The notes below the pieces were generated by a model, which was not told the origin of the DNA, did no database searches, and worked only from the letters and a program-made list of their open reading frames with translations. A DNA stretch of 58,193 nucleotides from Synergistaceae bacterium (GTDB lineage: Bacteria; Synergistota; Synergistia; Synergistales; Synergistaceae): NCBI GenBank assembly GCA_031289775.1, contig JAITOY010000075.1, positions 1-58,193 of the forward strand, read 5' to 3'. This document shows, in pieces, positions 45,689-53,576 of this stretch. The stretch's first letter is position 1; each line of letters begins with the position of its first letter. Made by a program: the position numbers and the translations under genes.

Positions 45689-46834
45689 TTATGGCTCTAC
45701 CACGTTGCGGTAGTACCAGTGTATCCCGCTCTGGATTTCTTCGTCCGAGAGCGCTCCGCCCTCGACGCCGACGACGCTCCCGTCATTCGTCTCCATCACG
45801 CCCTCGAATACGTCAAATTCAGCGCTCATTATCCTCTCCCTGGCTGCCGCGACAGCTTCCGCAACGCCAGGAGGGACGAGCGATTCGTCCAGCGGCGAGA
45901 GGTCAACCACGCCCTCATCGATGCCGCCATAATAGGTCTTTGTGGTAAAACTGCCGTCTATAACGCTCTCCAGAAGATGAATGTAATAAGAGCCCCAATT
46001 CCAGACGACCGACGTAATAGTGGTTCGCGGCGCGTCGTTCTTCATGTCGCTGTTATAACCGATTCCCCATACCCCCGACGATTGGGCCTCGAGCTGTGGA
46101 TTGGGAGTATCGCAATGTTGAGCTATTACGTCGGCGCCCTCCGTTATCAGAGAACGCGCCGCCTGCGCCTCGCCCATAGGGTCAAACCATCTGTTCGTCA
46201 CTTTCACATAAATCCTGGCGTCGGGATTGACGCTCTCCACTCCCAGGGCGAAAGCGTCCAGCCCTCCTGTCACTTCGCTGTTATCACGGCCCATTGCCGC
46301 CACATATCCAATCTTGTTCGTGACGGTCACGAGTCCGGCCGCGATCCCGCTGAGGTATCGCGGCTGGTAGATTCGCCCGGAGTAGTTCGTAAAATTTGTT
46401 TCGTTATGCCTGACGCCTGTCGCGTGAGTGAAGATTACAAGGGGAAACTCGTCAGCCAGTTTTTCGCAGGTTTCCATATAACCCCAGCTTGTGGCTATCA
46501 CGATGTTAGCGCCTTGAGCTATGCACTCGCGTATGGAGTGTTCCACAGCTTCAGCGCTCGTATCCTGCACGTTGACCTTGCGGATTATCTGGTCGTCGCG
46601 AAGGCCAATCGCCCTCTGCATCTCCCTGATGCCGATTTCGTGAGAGTAAGCGTACCCGCTTGTCTCGCTCGTCGGATCGGTGATATATATAACGCCAACA
46701 TTAATCCGTTCCGGCTCGAGCGGAGTTCCTGGTCTCCATTCGGCGCGTCCGCGTCCGCCCATAACTCTCGTTACGAGGAAACCGCCTCCCGCCAAAACGA
46801 GAAGAGCGATTAAAACCAGGATCCACTTTTTCAT
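45689..46834 (-). CDS. BMP-family substrate-binding protein 2
   Basis: 381 residues, very similar to protein 3 along the whole length. The N-terminal hydrophobic segment (about 4-24, ending in Gly-rich VLAGGGF) lacks a lipobox Cys. The BMP motifs are intact: VGVIYITDPTSETSGYAYSH (parts VGVIYI and SGYAYSH), ATSWGYME, YSGRIYQPRYLSGIAAG, and GYVAAMGRDNSEV. Its ATG overlaps the stop of the decayed kinase upstream by ATGA, and it is separated by one base from binding protein 3, so the two are co-translated. A local tandem duplication is the likely origin. Confidence 0.9.
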   Translation of the reverse strand: MKKWILVLIALLVLAGGGFLVTRVMGGRGRAEWRPGTPLEPERINVGVIYITDPTSETSGYAYSHEIGIREMQRAIGLRDDQIIRKVNVQDTSAEAVEHSIRECIAQGANIVIATSWGYMETCEKLADEFPLVIFTHATGVRHNETNFTNYSGRIYQPRYLSGIAAGLVTVTNKIGYVAAMGRDNSEVTGGLDAFALGVESVNPDARIYVKVTNRWFDPMGEAQAARSLITEGADVIAQHCDTPNPQLEAQSSGVWGIGYNSDMKNDAPRTTITSVVWNWGSYYIHLLESVIDGSFTTKTYYGGIDEGVVDLSPLDESLVPPGVAEAVAAARERIMSAEFDVFEGVMETNDGSVVGVEGGALSDEEIQSGIHWYYRNVVEP

Positions 46835-47568
46835 TCAAAATTCCTCCTATCCATCAGGACAAGATCGAACGAACCGTCGCGGACGAGCCTCAGCGCGTCA
46901 GGCCCGTTTGTGCAGCCTGTTATCTTCATTTTGTACGGATCCAAGAGGCCCTCCGCCACCCTCAGATTTGTCTCGGGTCTTTTTACGTTCATGGCGCCGA
47001 TGGGCCTTTCGTCCGATATACCCTGCATAATGGTCGCCGTGAAAGTCGATCCGGCGCCGTACTCGCTCACGGTATTTATCCGGCCGCCCATCGCCTCGCA
47101 GAGGAGCCGGGATATCGACAGCCCCAGCCCCGTCCCCTCGACATTCGTGTTTCGTTCGTCATCCAGGCGGACGAAGTGCTCGAAGAGCTTGGGCATGTCC
47201 TCAGTTTTTATGCCGATGCCGCTATCGGATATCTCGAACGACAAAAGCGCTGTCTTCCCTTCAGCGCTCGCCGTCTCGAACCAGGCGCGAAATTTCACAA
47301 AGCCCTCGTGTGTGTACTTCACAGCGTTGGAGAGCAGGTTGAGCAATATCTGCCGGACGCGGCTCTCATCCCCGATCAACGATGTGGCGAGGCGCAGCTT
47401 CATGTTTTCGGAGATCAATGACAATTTGTCGGCGAGGGAAACGCGGCCAATCTCGCTCATGGAGAAGAAAAAAGCCGCGGAGACGAGAAGAAAGATCACA
47501 AAGAGCAGGACGCATGAAAATACCCTGACCTTTCCCTTTATCGAAGCGTCTTTGGAGAAATCGCTCAT
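46831..47568 (-). pseudogene. Decayed hybrid kinase lacking HisKA and most of its receiver
   Basis: A 245-residue reading that starts at ATG 47568, overlapping the stop of kinase B. A single membrane helix (about 17-40) runs straight into the late part of an ATPase domain: GDESRVRQILLNLLSNAVKYT as N box (parts GDESRVRQ, NLLSNAVKY), then DSGIGIKTEDM and GTGLGLSISRLL. The sensor, the HisKA with its His and the front of the ATPase domain are missing. The receiver keeps only a piece (NLRVAEGLLDPYKMKITG, split NLRVAEGL and YKMKITG, then FDLVLMD), loses its acidic pair, and ends five residues after the Asp. It is a product of at least three deletions yet stays in frame and coupled. It could act as a dominant-negative or dimer partner, but decay is the simpler reading. 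Confidence 0.8.
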
Positions 47569-50500
47569 AAATCGCTCAAAGAAATTTTTTCCCAAGCGCT
47601 GCGCCTCCTTCGGTCTCTTGCCTCTATCATGTCCGCTATAACCGTGATCGCCTCGCCGAACTCGGCGGTGAGAACCAGGTCGGAGATATTGGACAACGCG
47701 GCGCTCGTTGCTTTATCGAGCGCGAGTCCGCACAGCTCAGCCAAGAGTGCGTCGATCGCGCCCACGTCCTCGGAGAGGAGCGCGTCCCTCAGTCGCGTGA
47801 GGCGCGGGATAATCTCGCCGTCAGGCGAAACTTTAGCGGGCTCTCTATCATTCGGAGGAACTTCGGCGGAGGAGAGTTCCGCGCGAACGCGCGAGACGAG
47901 GCCGGATAAATTTCGGCGGAAATCGTCGACGCATCCGCGGATGAGTTCCATATCCCCGCCGCGGCCGGCGTTCTCCATCGCTTCCGCAACGCGCGAAATT
48001 TCCGCGGCGCCGATGCTGGCCGACGCGCTCTTTAGCGCGTGCACCTGCGTAGTGAAATTTTTTATATCGTTTTCCGCGCAAGAAAAATTGAGATAATCCA
48101 TTCTGTCATCAGCGTCGCGGCAGAATATTTCGAGTACGCCTCTGTAATTCGCCTCTGTCCCGCCAGTCATGGCAATTCCTTTAACTGTGTCGACCCCTCC
48201 TATCTTAAAAGAAACGCCCGGCGCCGGCGTCGGCTTCGGCGCGGCGGACTCGCTCAGCAGCTGTTTTTCCCTCGGTATCCACTTTCGGAGGATGGCGTCC
48301 AGCTTTGTAGGGTCTATCGGTTTGGACAGGAAATCGTTCATGCCGCTTTTAATAAACGTCTCGCGCATCCCGGACACGGCGTTGGCGGTGAGCGCCACTA
48401 TGGGCAGTTCCTTAAAGCCGTCGCCCATAGCTCGGATTGCCTTCGTCGCATCTATCCCATCCATGCCTGGCATCATGTGATCCATAAGGACGAGATCGTA
48501 GCCGTTCGTGCGCGACAGAGCCACAGACTCCTCCCCGTTCTCGCACGAGTCCACCCTCATCATGTACGGCGCTAGCAGCCCGCGCGCCACGACGAGGTTG
48601 GTCAGTATGTCGTCCACTAGAAGAACTCTGGCGTTGGGGGCGACGAACCTGACTCCCTGGTTCTCCCTGCCTTCCGACTGTGTCGACTGGTAATTCAGCG
48701 CGTTCGCGATGGAGACGGCGTATGCGGGCATTATGATGGCTGGAATATCCTGGAACGAGGATAATTCGCCCAACCCAGCGAGCAATACAAGGGCCGTTTT
48801 GAGATCGTTTTCCCTGATGAAATCACGCGCCCGTTCCGCGACTTCAGGGTTGACGAAGGCGAACTGAAAATCCCGGCTCGCCAGCCGCTCGAAAAACTCC
48901 TCAGGCTCAGTCGTCACGGTCACGTTTATCCCCAGATCCTCCAGCGTGAGACATGCCGACTCGGCGTACAATGTTCGTTCGTCGTAAAACAAAATACGTT
49001 TTCCATCTCTGTCCTCAACGACCGCCAGAGGAACATCGTTCTCGATATTCTGCGGGATGGAGGCCGAAAACACGGAACCCTCGCCATAGACGCTTTTGGC
49101 CTCCACGTTACCGTTCATAGCGAGACAGAGCTTCCTCGTGATGGCGAGTCCAAGCCCAGTCCCCTCCACGCCCCTGTTGTGCTCCATGTCGAGGCGGATG
49201 AACTCGCCGAAAAGTTTTTTCAAATCCTCCGGTTTTATGCCAGCCCCGCTGTCGCATATCTCGAACTTCAGCAGTATGGATTCAGGGCTCGTTCGCTCGC
49301 CTGTCACATTGAACATTATGTATCCCTCATTTGTGTACTTCACGGCGTTCGAGAGAAGGTTCAAGAGTACCTGCCTTATGCGCGTCTCGTCGCCTATCAG
49401 GTTGTTCGGGATCTTCGAGAGGACGTTCACTGTGAAGAGGATGGGTTTCTCCGATATACGCACCCGTATCACGTTCACAACATCATTCAGCATGGACGCG
49501 AGGATATAAGGGGAGGGGGTTATCTCCAGATTTCCAGACTCTATCTTCGAGAAATCCAGAATGTCGTTGATTATGGAGAGCAGATTGTTCCCCGCCTGCT
49601 TTATGCCGGCTAAATATTCGGCGATGAGCGAGAGACTATCCGTGCGAAGGGCAAGCTCGCTAAGGCCCATGACGGCATTCATCGGCGTGCGAATCTCGTG
49701 GCTCATGCGTGCGAGAAACGACGACTTGCCCCTGCTCTCCTCATCAGAGCGCATCTTTGCCGCGCTCAAGCGCAGCAATATGTAGCTGAGGCATAGCGCG
49801 AGAAAAATTCCCAACGCCGCCAGCGTTATCGTAGTGGCATATACGTAACTGTAATAATTGTGCAGTGGAATGACTACTCCCATATACCAGCCGTTTGACA
49901 TGCGCATAAAAGACGCTATCGAGGCAGTCCCGTCGTAGTCTGGCATTCGCAGCGAAGTTACGTCGCGACCGTCCAGAAACATATCCGGCAGAGAAGCGTA
50001 GCTGTCGCCCAGGTTCTGCAACTGCGCGCCCACAAATTCTCTTTTAGGGTGCCCGACCAGAACCATGTTCTGGTCGACTATGAACCCGTAGCCGCCTCTC
50101 ACTAGCCGGAGTGATCTGATGTATTCGCTGAACCACGACAGGTCGACGTCGAGCGCCAGCACGTCGAAGCATTCGGGCGACTTTTCCCGGATGTGACGAA
50201 CCACCGATATGACCAGTTGCCCGGTCTTCGCGTCCACGTATGGCGCCGTGTACGCGACCGCGTCCCCGATGATCCGTATGGCCGCGTCGTACCACGGCCT
50301 TCTCTGCGGTATATAGTCCGCGCCGGGATTCAACCCGATGCTGTCTATAAATTCCCTCCTGATAAAGCCGTATATGCCAAAAAAATTTGATGATCCGAAA
50401 CTCTTGCGCCGCATCAATTCCGTGATGTTCGTCAGATATAGCCTGATCTCCTCCTGAGAGCCGCCCTTGTCCATAATGTCTCCTACCGCTGACGTCGAAT

Positions 50501-50702
50501 TTATCAGCGTGACCTCGGCGTCCGAGAGGACTGACTTGATGTTCGCATCGACCGCGAGCATGGCGTCCTCCAATCCTTCGGCGAGATTACGCCTCATGAT
50601 GTCGCTTATTGAGATAAAACCAGCCAGTGTCATTAAAAAGAAAGCCACGAATACGAAGATGATCTCCTTACGGTTTACTCGGATTACCTTTCTCCAGTCC
50701 AT
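47565..50702 (-). CDS. Hybrid kinase B (dCache-HisKA-HATPase-pseudoREC-REC-Hpt)
   Basis: 1045 residues, the largest kinase of the array. A membrane helix (about 13-35) precedes a periplasmic dCache domain (to about 285, with RRPWYDAAI and LALDVDLSWF) and a second helix (about 288-312). His335 lies in SHEIRTPMN, then the ATPase domain (DSGAGIKP, GTGLGLAI). A degenerate receiver follows (about 575-680: ILFYDERTL, FAFVNPEV). The true receiver has LLVDDILTN and its Asp near 739, and the Hpt has its His near 888 in QVHALKSA. The shared C-terminal module ends the protein. It is 18 bp after the lipoprotein BMP gene, its probable ligand-delivering partner. Confidence 0.92.
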   Translation of the reverse strand: MDWRKVIRVNRKEIIFVFVAFFLMTLAGFISISDIMRRNLAEGLEDAMLAVDANIKSVLSDAEVTLINSTSAVGDIMDKGGSQEEIRLYLTNITELMRRKSFGSSNFFGIYGFIRREFIDSIGLNPGADYIPQRRPWYDAAIRIIGDAVAYTAPYVDAKTGQLVISVVRHIREKSPECFDVLALDVDLSWFSEYIRSLRLVRGGYGFIVDQNMVLVGHPKREFVGAQLQNLGDSYASLPDMFLDGRDVTSLRMPDYDGTASIASFMRMSNGWYMGVVIPLHNYYSYVYATTITLAALGIFLALCLSYILLRLSAAKMRSDEESRGKSSFLARMSHEIRTPMNAVMGLSELALRTDSLSLIAEYLAGIKQAGNNLLSIINDILDFSKIESGNLEITPSPYILASMLNDVVNVIRVRISEKPILFTVNVLSKIPNNLIGDETRIRQVLLNLLSNAVKYTNEGYIMFNVTGERTSPESILLKFEICDSGAGIKPEDLKKLFGEFIRLDMEHNRGVEGTGLGLAITRKLCLAMNGNVEAKSVYGEGSVFSASIPQNIENDVPLAVVEDRDGKRILFYDERTLYAESACLTLEDLGINVTVTTEPEEFFERLASRDFQFAFVNPEVAERARDFIRENDLKTALVLLAGLGELSSFQDIPAIIMPAYAVSIANALNYQSTQSEGRENQGVRFVAPNARVLLVDDILTNLVVARGLLAPYMMRVDSCENGEESVALSRTNGYDLVLMDHMMPGMDGIDATKAIRAMGDGFKELPIVALTANAVSGMRETFIKSGMNDFLSKPIDPTKLDAILRKWIPREKQLLSESAAPKPTPAPGVSFKIGGVDTVKGIAMTGGTEANYRGVLEIFCRDADDRMDYLNFSCAENDIKNFTTQVHALKSASASIGAAEISRVAEAMENAGRGGDMELIRGCVDDFRRNLSGLVSRVRAELSSAEVPPNDREPAKVSPDGEIIPRLTRLRDALLSEDVGAIDALLAELCGLALDKATSAALSNISDLVLTAEFGEAITVIADMIEARDRRRRSAWEKISLSDL

Positions 50703-50720
50703 ACAAGCACGACCTGTCTT

Positions 50721-51857
50721 TTATCGCTCTACTATGTTGCGGTAATACCAGTTTATCGATGAGCGTATCGCTTCGTCGGACAGAGTCGTCCCTTCCTTGC
50801 CAACTGTGTTTCCGTCGTTAGTCGTCATGACGCCGTCAAATATGCCGTTTTGGCCGCTTTCGATTTCAGCGCGGGCGGCCGCCAACTCCTCCATCGCGCC
50901 AGGAGGGGCGAGAGACTTGCCCAAGGGCGTAATGGCAACCATACCCTCTCCGATGCCGCCGAAATATGGAGTTGTGGTAAAAGTCCCGTCGATCACGCTT
51001 CGGAGCAGATGAGTGTAATAAACGCTCCAGTTCCACAGGACGGAGGTTACCGTCGCGCCTGGAGCGTCCTGGCTCATGTCGGTGTTATACCCGATGCCCC
51101 AGACGCCGGCCGCCGCCGCCGCTATTTGAGGATTCGACGTGTCGCAATGCTGGGCAATGACGTCGCAGCCGTCGCCGATAAGACGGCGGGCCGCGTCCAT
51201 CTCGCCGGGGGGGTCGTACCATCTCTGAGTAACCCGCACGATGACAACAGCGTCTTTGTTGACCCGCTCCACCCCCATCGCGAAGGCGTCGAGCCCGCTC
51301 GTTACCTGGCTGCTCTCACGCCCGATTGCGGCCACATATCCAATTTTATTGTTCTCGGTTCTGAGTCCGGCGACGACCCCGCTCAAATATCTCGCCTGAT
51401 AAATGCGGCCGAAATAATTCGTGAGATTGGAGTCGTTGTACTCAGGACTGTCTATCTGGGCGAATACGACCCCGGGATAGAGGGCCGACAATTTCCGGCA
51501 GACTTCCGCGTAACCGTCGCTCGTCGCGATGATGACATTTGCCCCTTCCGCGACGCACTCCCTCATGGCTATTTCCGCTGTCGGCTTGTTGATGTCCGAG
51601 ACATTATATTTGTGGATTATCTGATCGTCGCGAAGCCCGAGCGCCCTCCGCGTCTCCTTTATCCCAAGGTCGTGCGCGAAAGAGTATCCGCCGGTCTCAT
51701 GTTCGACGTCAGAGAGATACAGGATCCCGACTTTTAAGCGGTCTTTGTCCAAGGGCAGGCCCGGCCTCCATTGCTCCCCGGCGCGACGCGCACTCCAGAG
51801 GGCCGCGCAACCGGCAAGCAGAATCGCGGTCAGAAAAAGCGGGACGAGTTTTTTCAT
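50721..51857 (-). CDS. BMP-family substrate-binding lipoprotein 1
   Basis: 378 residues. The signal peptide ends in the lipobox LLAGC, so the mature protein is lipid-anchored, unlike its two paralogues. BMP motifs are KVGILYLSD, GGYSFAHDLG, NVIIATSDGYAE, YFGRIYQARYLSGVVAG and GYVAAIGRESSQV. The start is ATG 51857 behind GAGGAG; a longer reading upstream overlaps the V4R-like gene and is not family-like. It is followed by kinase B after 18 bp. Med/PnrA relatives bind purine nucleosides; the ligand pocket here cannot be judged by eye. Confidence 0.92.
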   Translation of the reverse strand: MKKLVPLFLTAILLAGCAALWSARRAGEQWRPGLPLDKDRLKVGILYLSDVEHETGGYSFAHDLGIKETRRALGLRDDQIIHKYNVSDINKPTAEIAMRECVAEGANVIIATSDGYAEVCRKLSALYPGVVFAQIDSPEYNDSNLTNYFGRIYQARYLSGVVAGLRTENNKIGYVAAIGRESSQVTSGLDAFAMGVERVNKDAVVIVRVTQRWYDPPGEMDAARRLIGDGCDVIAQHCDTSNPQIAAAAAGVWGIGYNTDMSQDAPGATVTSVLWNWSVYYTHLLRSVIDGTFTTTPYFGGIGEGMVAITPLGKSLAPPGAMEELAAARAEIESGQNGIFDGVMTTNDGNTVGKEGTTLSDEAIRSSINWYYRNIVER

Positions 51858-51880
51858 TGAATTTATTCTCCTCACAACGG

Positions 51881-52486
51881 CTATGATCTTGTGACCACGA
51901 ACTCCCCGTAGTCGTCTCCGCGTTCGATCCCCATAGTCTGCCTGCACGTGAATGTTCCGAATCCAGTCGCCCCTGTCGGGTCGTAATCACCGCCGTAGGC
52001 GAGATCCATGAAGGCCGCGGATACTCCGGCGAGCGTGTAGGCGCTCAATTTATCCGACTTGCCGTATTCCGTCACGTCCGACTCGTAGTAATCGTAGGCG
52101 CGAACCACCATACTCTCGCCGGGCACAAGCTCGTCTATTATGGCCTTGCCCCAGCCCCACGCGCTAAAAACCGCGAACGCGCCGTGCAGTATATCCTCCG
52201 GAACATTCTCTATCATGGGCGCCACGACTGCCATCCACTCCTCGGACGTAATGATGCCGTAACCAGTGTGATATCCGCACTCATGCGCCGCGTCTATCAG
52301 AAGCCACTCTGCGGCCTCCTTCAGATCGTCCGGAACCGAGGTTGTGAGACGCTCGGAAAAAAGATTCCATATCATAGCCGGCAACTGTTGCAAAAAGACG
52401 CCGTAAGCGTGAATCAATCCAGTTTCGTCTCCAATCGGCTCGATTTTTGAAAGCTCGTCTATTATTCTCTTGCGGTCTATCGCCAT
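51881..52486 (-). CDS. V4R-like small-molecule-binding protein 2
   Basis: 201 residues, soluble and acidic. The C-terminal part, with SAWGWGKAIIDEL, VVRAYDYYESDV, GFGTFTC and a final IERGDDYGEFVVTR, follows the order of V4R-type domains: a strand ending in Cys, then Gly, then a last strand. The usual second Cys near the end is missing. The start ATG is directly adjacent to the stop of V4R-like protein 1, so the pair is co-translated and probably forms a complex. I infer a cytosolic ligand sensor; the assignment is by pattern only. Confidence 0.5.
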   Translation of the reverse strand: MAIDRKRIIDELSKIEPIGDETGLIHAYGVFLQQLPAMIWNLFSERLTTSVPDDLKEAAEWLLIDAAHECGYHTGYGIITSEEWMAVVAPMIENVPEDILHGAFAVFSAWGWGKAIIDELVPGESMVVRAYDYYESDVTEYGKSDKLSAYTLAGVSAAFMDLAYGGDYDPTGATGFGTFTCRQTMGIERGDDYGEFVVTRS

Positions 52487-53047
52487 TTACGCGACTCCCT
52501 CTCCGGCGCCGCGCGCGTCCGTAACTGTTATGATCGACTTGCTCGCTCCCCTGGCGATGCTCTGCCGTTCAGTCGCGGAATACACCCGTCTGCCCCTGTC
52601 GAAGAGCGCGGAGAATGTCGCGGTGACGTAACCTCTGCCGATGTGGTTCACTGGACTTTTCGCCTCTCCCCATTTTTTCAGCCATCCCTCGTCGACATGG
52701 CTGTGCTCCATAATTACCTCGCCGGAGCAGTATCCGGCATACTTTACACGCATCAGACCGAGCCCTACAGCCGAGAAATACTGCTCGGCGATACGCGCGC
52801 GGCGCTCGATGCCGGAGATATCGTGGCGATTGAAATAATTCGACAGCACCGTGTGGAACGCGTCCTCGGCGCAGTCCGCCAGGATGCGCTTCGCGTCCGC
52901 CAGCTTGCAGTCGTTCGCGAGGCGCGAGATAAGCGTCGCGAAGTGGTGGCAGTGCAGAACAGCCGTCAGTCCGCCTATTTCGTGGCGGCAACTCTTTCTG
53001 TCGAAACTATGTTCTATCAGGATCTCTTCTCTGACATATTCAGCCAT
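52487..53047 (-). CDS. V4R-like small-molecule-binding protein 1
   Basis: 186 residues, soluble. The N-terminal part is rich in His and Cys (HCHHFATL), suggesting metal or cofactor binding. The second half (AVGLGLMRVKYAGYCSGEVIMEHSHVDEG in parts VGLGLMRV and GEVIMEHS; PVNHIGRGYVTATFSALF in parts PVNHIGRGY and TATFSALF; ERQSIARGASKSIITV in parts ERQSIARG and SIITV) matches the layout of V4R domains but lacks their paired Cys. The ATG at 53047 precedes MAEYVREEIL. It sits between two tiny genes and V4R-like protein 2 in one run. Confidence 0.5.
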   Translation of the reverse strand: MAEYVREEILIEHSFDRKSCRHEIGGLTAVLHCHHFATLISRLANDCKLADAKRILADCAEDAFHTVLSNYFNRHDISGIERRARIAEQYFSAVGLGLMRVKYAGYCSGEVIMEHSHVDEGWLKKWGEAKSPVNHIGRGYVTATFSALFDRGRRVYSATERQSIARGASKSIITVTDARGAGEGVA

Positions 53048-53068
53048 GACTTTTCACACCTTTCGTTT

Positions 53069-53260
53069 TTATCGTATAGGGCAATCCTTCAGCATGATCT
53101 CCCTGTAAGAGGAAGTGAAGCTGTCCAGCAAATCGACCGTGTCCGGCGTCTCCATAGCTTTCTGGCTAGGCAGTCCGGTCATCATGGCAAGACGCATACG
53201 AGCCCTCATGCCCCCCTCGTTTTGTATGATCGCGTAGATGTCGGCTAATTTTTGTCCCAA
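53069..53260 (-). CDS. Small soluble protein, 63 residues, unknown
   Basis: Starts at TTG 53260 with AGAAGGG seven bases ahead. Predominantly helical: LADIYAIIQNEGGMRARMRLAMMTGL, here in parts LADIYAII and RMRLAMMTGL, then VDLLDSF and the end MLKDCPIR. No known family is recognised. It lies 3 bp after the 102-residue protein and 21 bp before V4R-like protein 1, so all four small genes (53572-51881) form a tight cassette. It might be a regulatory subunit of the V4R-like pair, by inference from context only. Confidence 0.6.
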   Translation of the reverse strand: MGQKLADIYAIIQNEGGMRARMRLAMMTGLPSQKAMETPDTVDLLDSFTSSYREIMLKDCPIR

Positions 53261-53263
53261 TTT

Positions 53264-53572
53264 CTACCCTTCTCTCATCGGTTCTTGAAAAATTTCGCGC
53301 ACTAGTGTCTCGAATTTTAGGGCTGCGGTGTCCGCGCAGGATCGCGGGAATATAGCGCGGCATTCGTTTGTGGACTGTACCCCCTTGATGACCGTTCCAT
53401 CCGGACATCTGACTCGAAACATCGGCACGGGGAAACTCCCGTAATACTTCAGTTCTCCAAGAGAGGCCATTTTCCCTATGATATCCTTTGTCCATTCGGC
53501 GTCGAAGAAATATTTGAAGACGAACTCCCCGTGGATGCAATTATCTATTTTTTCGCGTCCCGTGATCTCCAT
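53264..53572 (-). CDS. Small soluble protein, 102 residues, unknown
   Basis: A compact protein that starts MEITGREKIDNCIHGEF, has a mixed beta-rich middle (YYGSFPVPMFRVRCP, GTVIKGVQ) and a helical end with FETLVREIF. No membrane segment, no recognisable catalytic motif, and the family is not recognised. Its ATG lies 4 bp after the stop of hybrid kinase A, and it is followed without a gap by the 63-residue gene. It is clearly real by packing and codon use. Context suggests a part in the signalling cassette. Confidence 0.6.
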   Translation of the reverse strand: MEITGREKIDNCIHGEFVFKYFFDAEWTKDIIGKMASLGELKYYGSFPVPMFRVRCPDGTVIKGVQSTNECRAIFPRSCADTAALKFETLVREIFQEPMREG

Positions 53573-53576
53573 GAAA

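Noticed and set aside
44602-46813. Long plus-strand frames opposite the BMP genes
   Set aside because: The same arrangement occurs opposite each BMP paralogue, as expected for mirror frames of homologous genes, and no known motifs are present.
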